Positions 53,022 to 63,500 of a stretch of 64,000 nucleotides of DNA are shown piece after piece. Numbering within the stretch: the first letter of the stretch is position 1; each line of letters begins with the position of its first letter. The translations under genes and the position numbers were made by a program. Source of the DNA: Cyclaneusma minus (taxonomy: Eukaryota > Ascomycota > Leotiomycetes > Marthamycetales > Marthamycetaceae); the NCBI GenBank assembly GCA_037179335.1, contig JAKZHN010000025.1:310001-374000 (forward strand), written 5' to 3'. The notes beneath the pieces were generated by a model. The model saw nothing but the letters and a program-made list of their open reading frames with translations. It made no database searches and was not told the DNA's origin.

Positions 53022-53627
53022 GCATGACAACAGGAAGCTTCCTCGACAGCAGGGCATATTCGATTGCATCTTCGGTGCAAAACAAGAAATCCAAAACAAC
53101 CTGCTTTTGGCGTAGAACAGGTCCAGCAGCAACCCCTCGGTCTGTTCACCATCCAATTTTCCTGACCCAGAATGCACATGAGAGTCCCGCACTGAGCGCT
53201 TTCGATCTGCCGTCAACCCCTCCACGCTACAAATGCGAGTCGTGAATGCTCCATCTTGCGACCAAGGACCTCCTTTTATAGGCCACCCTTAGACTCCGAA
53301 GGGTCATGACACGTGACTTGGTAGCTCGTTTGCTGGTCTGGGGCTCAGGTCCAGGAATTGAAGCAGTAATCGCCATCGGCCTCGCGTTTCGACTCTCCAC
53401 GAACTGGAAGTGAGTGATTGGTACTTACTTACTCTTGTTGTGATCTCATCTTCCAAGGTGATTAAAGGACCAGTAAAAGAATCGTCAAATCTCCTTCAGC
53501 TCTCGGGTTCTGGAATCGAGATGTTCACCACATGGACGCGTCCTCACGGATCCGCATTCCTGGCCATATCCATTATCCAAGACTTTCCCGACTTGAAATC
53601 CGTCATCGACACTTTCGAGAAGCGCAC

Positions 53628-53654
53628 TTCATCCACTTCATCCACTTCATCTCA
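53628..53654 (+). repeat. 9-bp tandem repeat (CACTTCATC)n
   Basis: Three units of CACTTCATC in a pyrimidine-rich stretch. Confidence 0.8.
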
Positions 53655-54083
53655 TCTCCACCTAACCTCGCATTCCCAATCACCACGATTCGTCGATTCT
53701 CATCCATCACAGCCCTCGCAATCGACCCGCTCGACTTGCTATTTGCCATCAATATGAAAAAGATTGGAGCCTCGCGCCCTCGCCATCTCGCCATCTCTCG
53801 TGCATCCGATATCGCGCGGCGCACAAAGCGGTCCATGCATCCAAAACATGAACATACAAGACTTGACGTGCTTCTCAGCCGGGATCACAGATCTCCAATC
53901 CCGTTCACCCGTTCACCCGTGCAGCCTCAACCTCTTGTTTTCCAAAAGGTTTCCAAAAGGTTTCCATCCGCACATCAAACTGTTCTGTCGAATGTCGATA
54001 GGGCTGAAAGCCCCTGAAAGCCCGGGATTGACCTTGTCTGATGGTTTGACGGCGATTGCGAGCGAAACATGCCTGTGAGCCGA

Positions 54084-54141
54084 GCCGTCGCGAACCTACT
54101 ACTAGCCGTGGCCCGTCGCGAACCTAGCCGTCGCGAACCTG
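54084..54141 (+). repeat. Short repeat of CCGTCGCGAACCTA
   Basis: Three copies of a CCGTCGCGAACCT unit, the first and second separated by ACTACTAGCCGTGGC. GC-rich; no function evident. Confidence 0.8.
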
Positions 54142-54920
54142 GACGACGATGGCATTTGGCACATTCATCAGGGCCATTGGACAGTGAATTTTTAAAGGTT
54201 GGGGGTTTTATGAGTTTTTTTCTTCTTTTCTAGTAGTAGTGACTAAGGTACCTACATAAAATATATATTAACGCACAGTACAGACTTTTTTACAGACTTT
54301 TAGAATCGCCGCGTCCAAGAAACCGAGACTGACTTTTCCAGTCGGGATCAAGTGAGACCTCGCGAGTTCTCATGACAGGTCTTCGAAATAATAATGATAC
54401 AGGGGGAAATTGACAACGAATGGATATCTAAGCAAACGGCGACGAGGTATCAATCTGAAGGGTACAAGCCAGATACCGCAGAGGTCGAGCAGAGAAACCA
54501 AGAAGCCACCAAGGAACATCGCAAGGGTATTCAATCTGTATGCCGCAAAGTCGCAGACCAAGCAGAAGATCAAAAAGCCACCAAAGCAACGCCGCAGAAG
54601 TCAAGAAAGCAGTAAATTCAACATTATCAATATCCAGAGGCCCAGAAGTCTATAGCGACTCTATATGCCATCCCCCCCTCCAATCTCATACGCCAAAAAC
54701 GGAGTAGTTTGTCCCAGCTTGAAGCCACGAACGCCGGCCCATGCAGATGCAATCGCCCCTGGGGTATATTTACCACGTTCCAGCTGTTACCAAAATATAT
54801 GTTCCCGCCCCGGTTGGCCAACACGAGGTGTGGTTGGCCATTTAACCGTTTTCCTCCTTCTGTTGTTTTTGTTTCTGTGTTTTTTTCTGCGAAGCGAAGT
54901 GTAGGTATCAAGACGCCCAA

Positions 54921-56743
54921 CTAAGCCCTCTCAGCATTCTCATCATGCATAACACCACCCCTCGCGGCCTCTGACTGCTTGCGGCCAAGCTGGTTCTGCT
55001 TCTCCTCACGCTCCTCCTCAAGAGACAGCGCAAACTTGGAGCGAGCACGGATCTGAGGTCCCTTCCAGTAGAAGACATACACAGGGATAGCGACGAAGAT
55101 GGAGATGATTGCCAAAATGGTGGAGGGCCATTCGAGATGGTATTTGCTGCCGATGTTCTCGTAGAAGGGGATGGAGTAGAGGGCAGCGATACCGCCGAGG
55201 AAGTCGCGGGCGAAGCCGTTGCCGCCGGTGGCGGAGGCGCTGTATTCACCGTAGGAGGCGATCATGTAATCGATTGTGGCCATGTAGATTGCGAACTGGG
55301 ATTGTGTTAGTTATGCTTGTGGGACGATGATGGGAGATGAAGAGAAATAACTTACGTTGGCGATGCCGACTAGCATGGAGAAGAGCATGGGGGCGATCCA
55401 GTGAACCCCTTGGGCGGGACCAAGACTGGACCAGGCGAATCCGAACAGACCGATGGCTTCGAGTGGGACGGTCCACAGCAACCACCAGAGACGGGTCTCT
55501 GGGGACACGGACTTGGCGCCGTTCTTGAGGCGGTTGGCGGTCTGGCGGTTGATCACGGGGATGAACGAGAGGTATCCGATCAGGTAACCAATCAGGAGTC
55601 TGTCGTGGAATGTTAGCTCGTGTTCTGATGTAGGGTGTTTTCCGAGTCAGTTATGGAAGTCAAGTGTACTTACGGGATGAAGGTCAAGCCCATGGCGATG
55701 ATTCCAAAGTTCCACTGGGCGTACACAAGACCGTAAGACTCGATGAAGGTGAAGATCAGCGCATCGGAGAAACCACTGAGAAGCGACAAGCACAGAACGA
55801 TAGGCTCAGTGGCGAACATGTAGAAGGGACGAGTCCAGATGGTCAAGACCTCCTTGACAGTGAAGCGCTTCTCCTTCAGCTCATTAGGACCATAGACATT
55901 AGGGTCGTGTTGCGGGTGGTCAACGTTCTTGCGACGCTTCTTAGCTTCTTTATCGACGAGGATGGTGGAGCGAGTTTCAGGGACCAAGAACAAGTGGGCA
56001 ACCTGAACAGCAGCACCGAAGATGAGTTGGATCCAGAAAATCCAGTGCCATGACAGATAGCGCTGGACGAAGGCGCCGACAAGAGGACCGAGAGCAGAGC
56101 CGCCGACGGAAGACAGGACGACGAAGTTGACGGCATGTTGCTGTACATCGGGCTCCCACATGTCGGCAACCATACCAAGCGTGACGGAACCACCAGCAGA
56201 AGACAAACCACCGAGGAATCTGAAAGCAAGGATCATATTGAAGTTTGTCGCAAGTGCGCAAGGAATCTGCCAAATATTGACCAAGAACAGCGAGGCCTGG
56301 AGGATAGGCTTGCGGCCAAATTCTTCAGACCAGGGGGCCCACAGCTCGCAACCAAAAGCATAGGCGACGAGGAAGATCATCTGACCGCAGCGAGCGGCTT
56401 GCGCGCTGATGCCCCATAGGTCTTGGAAGCGATCGATGCCGTTGGAGTAGACAGAGGTGTTGAGGTTCATGGACACCTGCACGGCGAAGATGACGGACAG
56501 GATGGTCCACTTGCGCCAGGTGGGGTAGCAGAAGCCGAGTTTCTCGTAGCAGTCAGCTTCGGTGAGTTCGACCTTGCCGTCATCGCGGACGAGGCGCTTC
56601 TCCATCTTCTCCATTGCCTTGGGCTCATTCGCCGGGGCGGGCTTTTCAGACTGTCCGGACATTTTGCCGCGGGATACTGGAGGAGTCGAGTCTTTGCTCT
56701 GACTCTCCTCAAGGTTCTTCTCGTTGAGGGCGGTGGACGACAT
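54921..56743 (-). CDS. DHA1-type MFS transporter (562 aa, three exons)
   Basis: Predicted plasma-membrane proton antiporter of the drug/polyamine type; the substrate cannot be read from sequence. Exons on the minus strand: 56743-55674, 55599-55356 and 55295-54921 (stop included). The introns (74 and 60 nt) have GTAAGT donors, GCTAAC/ACTAAC branch sites and CAG acceptors and keep frame (1070 and 244 nt give phases 2 and 0). The N-terminal 75 residues are hydrophilic and cytosolic. About twelve membrane segments follow. Motif A-like ELWAPWSEEFGRKP is at 133-146, antiporter motif C-like GGSALGPLVG at 214-223, PETR at 255-258, and a central loop at about 255-303. The exon 3 tail YWKGPQIRARSKFA and a charged C-terminus are typical of the fungal family. 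The start has a good ACC-ATG context. Length is normal and nothing is broken. It is the only intact protein gene in the window. Confidence 0.93.
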
Positions 56744-56900
56744 GGTCTATGTAGTCGCAGTAAGCGACGGGGAGGAATGTATGGGGTGGAGCAGGAATGC
56801 AGAGACTCAGCCCCACAAAGAACCAGACAGTATTTATGAATTCGGAAATGTGGAGAAATACTTAGGGAAGAAAGAAGATCGTGAGTTTAGGTGGGTGGGA
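56744..56900 (-). promoter_or_regulatory. 5' region of the MFS gene
   Basis: On the minus strand a TCATAAATACTG sequence (about 56830-56842) lies about 90 bp upstream of the ATG and could act as the TATA element. A pyrimidine-rich leader (CTCCACCCC, CATTCCTCCCC) follows. Further upstream at about 57113 is a TGACGTC (CRE/AP-1-like) site. Promoter status is inferred. Confidence 0.4.
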
Positions 56901-59850
56901 AGGACAGTTATGTAGCAGGCGTGGCAGCGCTGTGCGGACCAAGAGGAAACAGAGTTAAGTCTGGCGCCTGGAGACGAGGAAGGCGCGGTGTTTTAGTGCG
57001 ATATGGACCACGGTTGCGCCCATTCCTTTTCCAAGCAGAGCTTGACCTGGAGGAGCAGCGCAGCCCATGGGGAGATCTTCGCTGCAGCTGGGGAACGGTT
57101 AACGGATCCGTCGGTGACGTCGACCAGCAGACGTCCTTCGGGTTGCGCTACCGTTTTCATTGGCCGTTTGGGCATAGCTGCCTGAGAAGCAGCCTTAGAA
57201 AGTATTTAATATGCGCTGGTGTGTGCTAACTACATGTATGTGCGCTTGAAGTCTTGGCCTCTCGCCCAGCCCGCCTTTGTTTAATGTTTTGTGGTTAGTA
57301 TATTCGCTGCAAGGTGTCTCGTGAGGTGGTGAGCCGCCGGGTGTGAAAAGTCGGTACCGCTGACAAGACGACGCTCTCAATGGATAGGTATTCGCGCCTT
57401 CCCTGCACCCACCCTTCGCGCAACGGTTGGTCTCAGGCATACGCACATCTGATGTTTCTTGAGAGCCGCCTGGCAGTCTGGAAGTGACTCTGGAGCGGAC
57501 TCGGCCTTTGATGATGCCTCCAGCTGCATCGTTGTACCCGACCCTGTCGTCAGCCCGTGCAGTGCGCCATACCATGGTCGTAGCCGCATCTTGTCAAGGT
57601 TCCCATCTCGATGTCCCCACTAACCCATCCTTCGAGCACGGCAATGACGCAGGGACGGCAAGGGCTCCCCAGCTTCGACGCCACAATTGCCTTCAGCACG
57701 TCGAACAGATGTCTTGTTTCTTGAGGATTTCCCGGTGAAAGAACAGGCTATATCCTAGTATGAAATATACTTATTTGCTACATTTGGTGAGTTGACTTGT
57801 TCCCAATGCTGACATGGACCATATGTCTAGCGCGGCAAGCGCCAGCCTAACTGTCGTTCAGACTTTCTGGTGCGAAGGGAACATCGAGTGCTTTGTCAAA
57901 GCTGCCAGATGATTGTTCTCCAGTTATTATGACGCAGCTATGGCTGGAGCTTAGCGTGTGGGGAAGGTGCGCCGACCTGAGCCGAGCGCCCCAGACCGTG
58001 CCATCAGACACAAGGTCACGATGCTGGTACCGACTCAATCGACTAACCCAATTATGAGATGCATTATTCGTTCGCAGCTGGCGTCTACTAGCAGCATAGT
58101 TATGTCTGGTCCTTGCACTTTTGCAGTTAAGCGGCTGGAAATCGATGGGTTTCTGATGATGACAAGCTGACTGTGACAGAGTGACTGTGACGCTGTGACG
58201 CTGCTGCGAAGTGCAACCTCCATTTCTCCACGCTCCAACTCCACGACGCGGAGACTCCGCGAAAAATATGGAACACCATCACGTGAGGATGCGACCTGTC
58301 TGGAGAGCATTGCAGGAGCATCTCCATAGAAACCCACTATTCTCTGCGAAGTGCTGCGTGCATGAGTCCAGATTCGTAAGTCAATGTCCCTCTGCATCCA
58401 TCTGGCCTTTTCCTCGGTTCTGCTGGTCGTGTGATCCTTCTCATTCTGCTTTCCCACTCCAAGGATTCGCAAAATCTGGTTCCTCTTCGCTGTTCGGCCA
58501 GAAGTGGCGGGGTGCGTGCCCTAGTGGTACCTCGGTCAATGAAGCGTGCTGTTCCTGAGGATGACGATGAACCAGCTGCTTTGATGCCTTTCCCCAGATC
58601 CGGCTGAGCGGTGACAGCAGAATCGATAGTTCACAACTCTCAAGTCCGGTATTCTCCAAACCCCGCAAACCCCGACAATGACCAGACAGTTTTCTGTTTA
58701 GACATGTCTTACCCTAATGCAAGCCCTGAGATCTAGAAACTGCTTCGGATTGACAACGCACAAAGTCAACCCTCAAGTCCGGCCGCCCGGCACGTCCTCC
58801 AAACCCCGAGACGACTACCGGCAGCCCCCAAGTAGCTCGAACAACCATCGTTGACGCTCATTCTCTTTCTATTTTGACGCAATGCCGAATGTAGCAAGCA
58901 GCAACAGCAAATTCCACAATTCTCCAAGTCTGGTAGGGTATCGTTGTCCAAGCACCGAGACAACCATTTCCCCCGCTTTCCCCAGACATCTCCCCCAGAC
59001 ATCTCCCCCAGACATCTCGCTGTCGTTTACTCGTGTCTTCCAAAACTCTTTCGGCATAGACAATTCAGTTCCACGATCTAGCAGTACTTGGCTGCAGAAT
59101 GCACTTCGAATTCCCAAAAACTGAAGACATCGTAATGGCCACATGTTCATACGAGGAAAAATAAATCATAACGCTGTCCGTCGACCGCCTGTCCGTCTCT
59201 GCCAACAATCCAGATTTCCTTCACCCGATTTCTGTCTCACAAAACCCTTCCAACCTTCACAAATCTGTACATACCGTTTCATCCCGCTCCATCCCGTCCC
59301 CATCTTCGCGCTTGCAAACTTAACAAAGGTCAAAGTCACATCCTACAGTTCGCTACAAAGGCAGCAAACTTTCCCACCGGTGTCCGCCAACTGCGAAATT
59401 CGCCTTTCCCCTTGCAATTCCGCTTTTTGAATCGTGCTGCCTTGACTTTGACTTTCTGCCAAGTCCCTCCAAAGCCGGCAACGAAAATCCCCCTCCCGTG
59501 CCTCCAAGCCTTGTGATCGACACTTTTTCCACTTTCGACTTCGTGCAATTCAAGCATCCATGGGCGCCTTGTTTAAAGTTTTAAACTTCGAGCCTGCGAA
59601 GAAGCGGTAGAAGCGGTATGTAACACCGCTTGCCATACCGCGTCCGAGTGGCTTCTCGAGCAAACCTAGTTAAAAGTCAAATTCCGGGACTTGAAACGGG
59701 CTAACGGTTTGAGAACAATAAGAGAAGTCCGATAGGGGGAGTGTTGAGACATTCTGACATAGGCGGTTTCTGAACTTTTTTGATAAAGCTGGATTAGAAT
59801 TCCAACCGTCAAAAATAAGCGCTAAAACCGCCCAATTGCATTGAGAACGA
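56901..59850. other. Intergenic region without recognisable gene
   Basis: GC-balanced. Open frames of 112-145 codons (56891-57229 plus, 57195-57575 minus, 58035-58472 minus, 58211-58558 plus) overlap each other on opposite strands and show no domain, so none is called. Around 59160-59560 the plus strand is pyrimidine-rich, like a fungal promoter/leader, and ends at an ATG at 59560 that opens only 16 codons (MGALFKVLNFEPAKKR). Confidence 0.45.
58981..59019 (+). repeat. 13-bp tandem repeat (CCCAGACATCTCC)n
   Basis: Three consecutive 13-bp units, the last one base off. No function evident. Confidence 0.85.
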
Positions 59851-59930
59851 GTGGATTATAAAAGCACATTGGGAATTCCAGTCGGTAGGTATAAATTAGC
59901 TGACCGTGCTCTCGCCCTTCTATGCCAGCT
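59850..59930 (+). promoter_or_regulatory. Isolated plus-strand TATA unit near the tRNA
   Basis: GGTATAAATTAGC (TATA at about 59889) followed by a CTCGCCCTT segment matches the plus-strand arm of the left array (for example at 5310). A second TATAAAAGC lies about 35 bp upstream, at about 59857. It is a single unit on the gene-island side, with no attached frame. Confidence 0.45.
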
Positions 59931-60238
59931 GTTCTTACCTCTTATCCTTCGAGTCTAGGCCCAGGTAACTAGTAGTAAGTAAGCAGCCTTTGCCCTAAAA
60001 TGCGATTGCTTCTACCCCAGCGACTACCTACCGAAGAGCATAGCCTTCCAGAATTACAAAAACAATTCTCGTCATACCCCTTCCTCCCCCATCAATCCTC
60101 GGCTCATTGATGCTCCCCGCCACCGCTTATCGCCGTTATCGCCGCCGGTCTGACAGAGCAGGGATGTTGGCATGACCGACGGACGACCCACGCAAAAAAA
60201 AAACTCGGACCTCCAAAAGGCAAAATGGACAAAAAGGC

Positions 60239-60243
60239 AAAAA
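60239..60243 (-). terminator. RNA polymerase III terminator of tRNA-Glu
   Basis: Five T residues on the minus strand, seven bases after the tRNA 3' end, preceded by TTTC. This is a standard Pol III stop; a second T5 run follows about 8 bases further on. Confidence 0.75.
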
Positions 60244-60250
60244 GAAAGTT

Positions 60251-60354
60251 TCCGAACCGGGGAGTCGAACCCCGCGCAACCGCGGACTGATCTCTGCTGT
60301 GATGAGAGGCGGATGTGATGAGAGGCGGATATGTTCCTGATACACCAGTTCGGA
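60251..60354 (-). tRNA. tRNA-Glu(CTC) with an intron containing a 16-bp duplication
   Basis: On the minus strand the 7-bp acceptor stem TCCGAAC/GTTCGGA is perfect. The D stem GTGT/ACAT closes a loop with GG, and the T arm CGGGG-TTCGACT-CCCCG is perfect. The anticodon stem TCCGC/GCGGT has one mismatch at its outer end. The anticodon CTC (60322-60320) reads GAG. The 104-nt gene needs an intron of about 33 nt after position 37. A 16-bp segment covering the 5' anticodon stem and loop (ATCCGCCTCTCATCAC) is present twice in tandem, so a second CTC lies at 60306-60304 and the original intron was probably about 17 nt. No encoded CCA, as usual in eukaryotes. Confidence 0.88.
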
Positions 60355-60377
60355 TTTTTTTTTTTTTTTTTTTTTTT
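60355..60377 (+). repeat. Poly(T) tract, 23 bases
   Basis: An uninterrupted T run directly abutting the tRNA 5' end (A run on the tRNA strand). It could be the tail of an integrated retro-copy or simple slippage. Confidence 0.9.
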
Positions 60378-60549
60378 CTACCGACACATCGGAGTGTGTT
60401 TGATGGTGAGCAGGTGGAGATTTGGGGTTGTGAGGTGCGGAGTGGAGGGGGCGGGACATTGGGACGTGCAGAGAATCTTCAAAAAGGGCCCACGATTAGT
60501 ATTGTCTGTTACTGATTTCCTCGTCGATTGCATGCTATCGAGCCTCTTA

Positions 60550-63500
60550 GATGCATCACGTGAACAGAGCCTGGCTTGCAAAAATCTTGGGGTATTTAAA
60601 GACTCAGTAGATCCAGTATCGAAGAAGCCAAACTCAGAGTCGCAGATGGATGTTGTATGTGGATGAACATGGCCGATTGGAACCTGACGTCTGAAAATGC
60701 CAAGGTTTCTGGGAAGGAAAATCGAAACGAAACGAGCTCGCCTTTTTTCAAGAGTTGGAGCAAAGCAGTCATTTTGTCCTTCTACCACATCTTCGCTCTG
60801 CTGTTATGCAAACCTGCTGCTATCGTTTTCCAGGTCTGCTGCTGCTCCGGAATGATAGTGACGTTTCCCCCTGCGTAGTGTCGCTGGGATGAAATCATGT
60901 CAGAGTCTCAGATTCAGGTCTGTACTTATGTTTGAAAATCCGAAACTGAGCGCAGCTAGCTGTCTATAAAAAGAGCCTCTGCCCCAGGTTTCGAGGACCA
61001 AGAAGTAATAGAAGGACACCAAAGGCACAACTGCGGAACGAATGTACCTTCTTGTTGCAGATTTTTGGGAATCGCGGCATAGGAACACAGCTTGCATGCT
61101 ATGTGCCCAACATCATGGCTCTCAAGACCGAGGGCTTTCGGAAGCAAAATACACACTGTTTTCGAAGCAGTCTTCTGTCGCCGTCTTACTCTGCTGTCGT
61201 TGGTACGTGAGTGGTGCTAAATCGGAGGCTCTCAGAAGGTCAGGCTTGATTGGAAGGTCCTAAGCTAAGCGAGGCCAGTCGTCTATATAAGTCGCTCTTC
61301 CACCCAATCCTGGGTTTGCAAGAATCGAAGGGTGGTAGGACGCATGGCACAGATGCGCTCTTGATCCTTTCCGTTAGCCATCCTAGATACTGAGGACGCC
61401 AAAGGAAATGTTTCCGAGGCTGGGTACAGCGGACTTCTAGCAGGATTGTTGCTTCGGGAGTCCCAGAGCAAGACAGGCTTGCTGTCGAAGCAGCCTCCTA
61501 TCACCGTCGTCCTTCTCTGCTGTTGATGCTATGTGAGCGTTGCTTAATCGAAAGTTTTTCGGAGGTCACGCTTGCTTTGGAACCTTCTAGGCGTGGCCAG
61601 TAGCCTATATAAGGCACCCCTTCATCCACTTTCGTAAGACAAGAAACTCGAAAGACTCGCAATATCAAATGGTTTTGACGCGGTTTTTGCGTCAGTGATC
61701 TCGGATGCTAAGGAAAAGCAGGGGAGAATATATTGAAGCTGAAATGTAAGCTGGCCGCTCTCGAGCTTGTTGCGTTGAGATATTTCAGAGGAAACGATCT
61801 TGCTGCCGAAGTTTTACTGCCGAGCAGCCACTATCACTTGTTTATTATATTTAGCCTTAGAGGAAGGTTCCTATCACCATCGTCTCTCTCTGCTATTTTC
61901 AATGGCAAGTGAGTGTTGCCAAGTTAGAGGTTCCTGAATAGTCACGCTTGCTTTGGAACCTTAAGCTAAGCAGGGCCTGTGGTCTATATAAACCACTCGT
62001 TCATCAGCTTTTGCAATGCAAGCAACCCGTCTGGATAGGGAGGACCTGACGGAAAATAGTTGATCTTTGCACCAGCTATCTCGGATGCTAAGAAAGCCCA
62101 GAGAAATCTCCACGAACCTGGTAGGTAAGCTGGCTACTCGTGAGATTGTGGCTTCAAAATTCCGGAACAAGGCATTTTTACCGTCCAAGCACCCTCCTAT
62201 CACCGTTTTCTTTCTCTGCTGTTGTCGTTAGGTGAACGTTGGTGAATCGGTAATTTCTAAAATTTCCACGCTTAATTGAAAGATTCTAAGTTAAGCGAGA
62301 CCATGAGTCTATAAAAGCCACTCTTCCAACCATTTTTTGAATGCAAGAAAGAAAAATAGAGACGTCGATGAAATAGCATAGATGCGACCCTCGCGTACGC
62401 CATCTAAATCTCAGAGGCTGGATCTCAGGAATGTCTCCGAACCTAGCGTGTAAGTTCGCTGCTCCTGAACTGGTTGCTTTCTAAATTTCGGAGCAAGGCA
62501 GTCTTGCTGTCGAAGCAGTTTTCTGTCGCCGTCCTCGTAGTATGCCACCGACTGGGGAAGATGTTGATGCAACAAGAAACCACCGCTGGCTTTAGTTTTC
62601 TCGGTCCTCCTATACCGTCAGTCGTCACACGACTCCTAGATATTCATGCACGAGTATTCGTTGCGAGAGGACAGCCCTCATGTCACTACTTTTTGGTCAC
62701 ATACGATGGATGGACTTTACTGTCAAGGCTTGGAGATCAGAGTATTGGGAGGCAAAGAATGCTTTTATACCCCTGCCAACATATTCTGGGTCATGTGAGA
62801 TCCCTGAAATGGTTTGAAGTGAAGGGTGGCTTTTCTCTCAGCTTTGGTAAACGTCACAACGTGTTGCTAAGTCAGCTTGAGTCTAAGAATTAAGTGTTTC
62901 TGAGCGGCTGAGTATAGCCAGTGTTCTATAAAAAGGAGTTCGGCTTTTCATTATACGACAAGATCAGGATCCAGGAATTTGCTGGAGAGCCCAAAATTTC
63001 ATAAGGTATAACACGAAAGCAATAGTGTCAACATCGCGCCAGGTGTGAGACGCAGTGAGTAAAAAAAATCCTAAACTCAGCGCCCATGCTATTCGACCAA
63101 GACCAACGACACTTTGAATTCCAGAAGCGAGTTCTGCTGTTACATTACCCTCTTGCTGTCATCTTTATAATATGCCGCTGAATAGGGGAGCTCTTGATAC
63201 AGCACGACACCAACGTTGGATCCAAGTTTCTCAGATCTTCGCTATGAAGCGAATCCCATGTTTTCTTGCGCAAGGATCTGCGATGAAACGGCCCTTGCAT
63301 CACTGCCTCCCGTTCAAATAGGGGGGTGAAGATCGATCGTAAGAGGCTTGGAGATCCCACCATGGCAAGGCGGAGGATGTTTTTGTACCCCTGGAAAGAT
63401 ACTTCGCGTCACGTGAGAAGCTTGGTGTTGTTATTCGGTAACGGTAGCTTGCTTCCCACCGTGGGACGATTCAATCAGTTTGCATCATCGAACAAAACGT

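Larger units (their letters stand above)
46830..53330 (-). repeat. Tandem array of promoter-like units, minus-strand TATA every ~340 bp
   Basis: Nineteen minus-strand TATA boxes (usually TTTTATAGACCT on plus) lie at 46873, 47218, 47552, 47897, 48233, 48615, 48983, 49339, 49627, 49941, 50345, 50693, 51006, 51341, 51660, 51982, 52336, 52660 and 53277. The mean step is about 340 bp up to 52660; the last is 617 bp and spans an insertion. Reading the minus strand, each unit has TATA, a GATCCTGTTTTGCAAAGGCA segment, a GGAAGATTGGA-like segment, and a core CTGCTGTCGA...CCGTC. An E-box-like ACGTGC...GCTAAC segment then precedes the next TATA. Open frames are short and not shared between units. Function unknown. 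Confidence 0.85.
53331..54920. other. Intergenic region between array and MFS gene
   Basis: GC-balanced, with several overlapping open frames up to 161 codons (53532-54017 plus). None has a recognisable domain, and frames on both strands are open through the same low-complexity TCATC/CATCC-rich DNA, so I call no gene. Two small tandem repeats are listed separately. A 73-codon lysine/glutamine-rich frame at 54394-54615 (plus) lies beyond the 3' end of the MFS gene and is left uncalled. Confidence 0.5.

Noticed and set aside
53532..54017. 161-codon frame on the plus strand
   Set aside because: Low-complexity TCATC/CATCC DNA with overlapping open frames on both strands; no domain and no intron signals extending it.
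54394..54615. 73-codon lysine/glutamine-rich frame downstream of the MFS gene
   Set aside because: No recognisable domain, overlapping frames in other phases of similar length, and a position likely to be intergenic or untranslated.
55670..56743. Overlapping frames antisense to or out of frame with the MFS gene, up to 138 codons
   Set aside because: They are shadows of the real, intron-containing transporter frame.
57195..58558. Frames of 115-145 codons between the MFS gene and the tRNA
   Set aside because: Opposite-strand frames overlap each other, composition is not gene-like and no family motif is seen.
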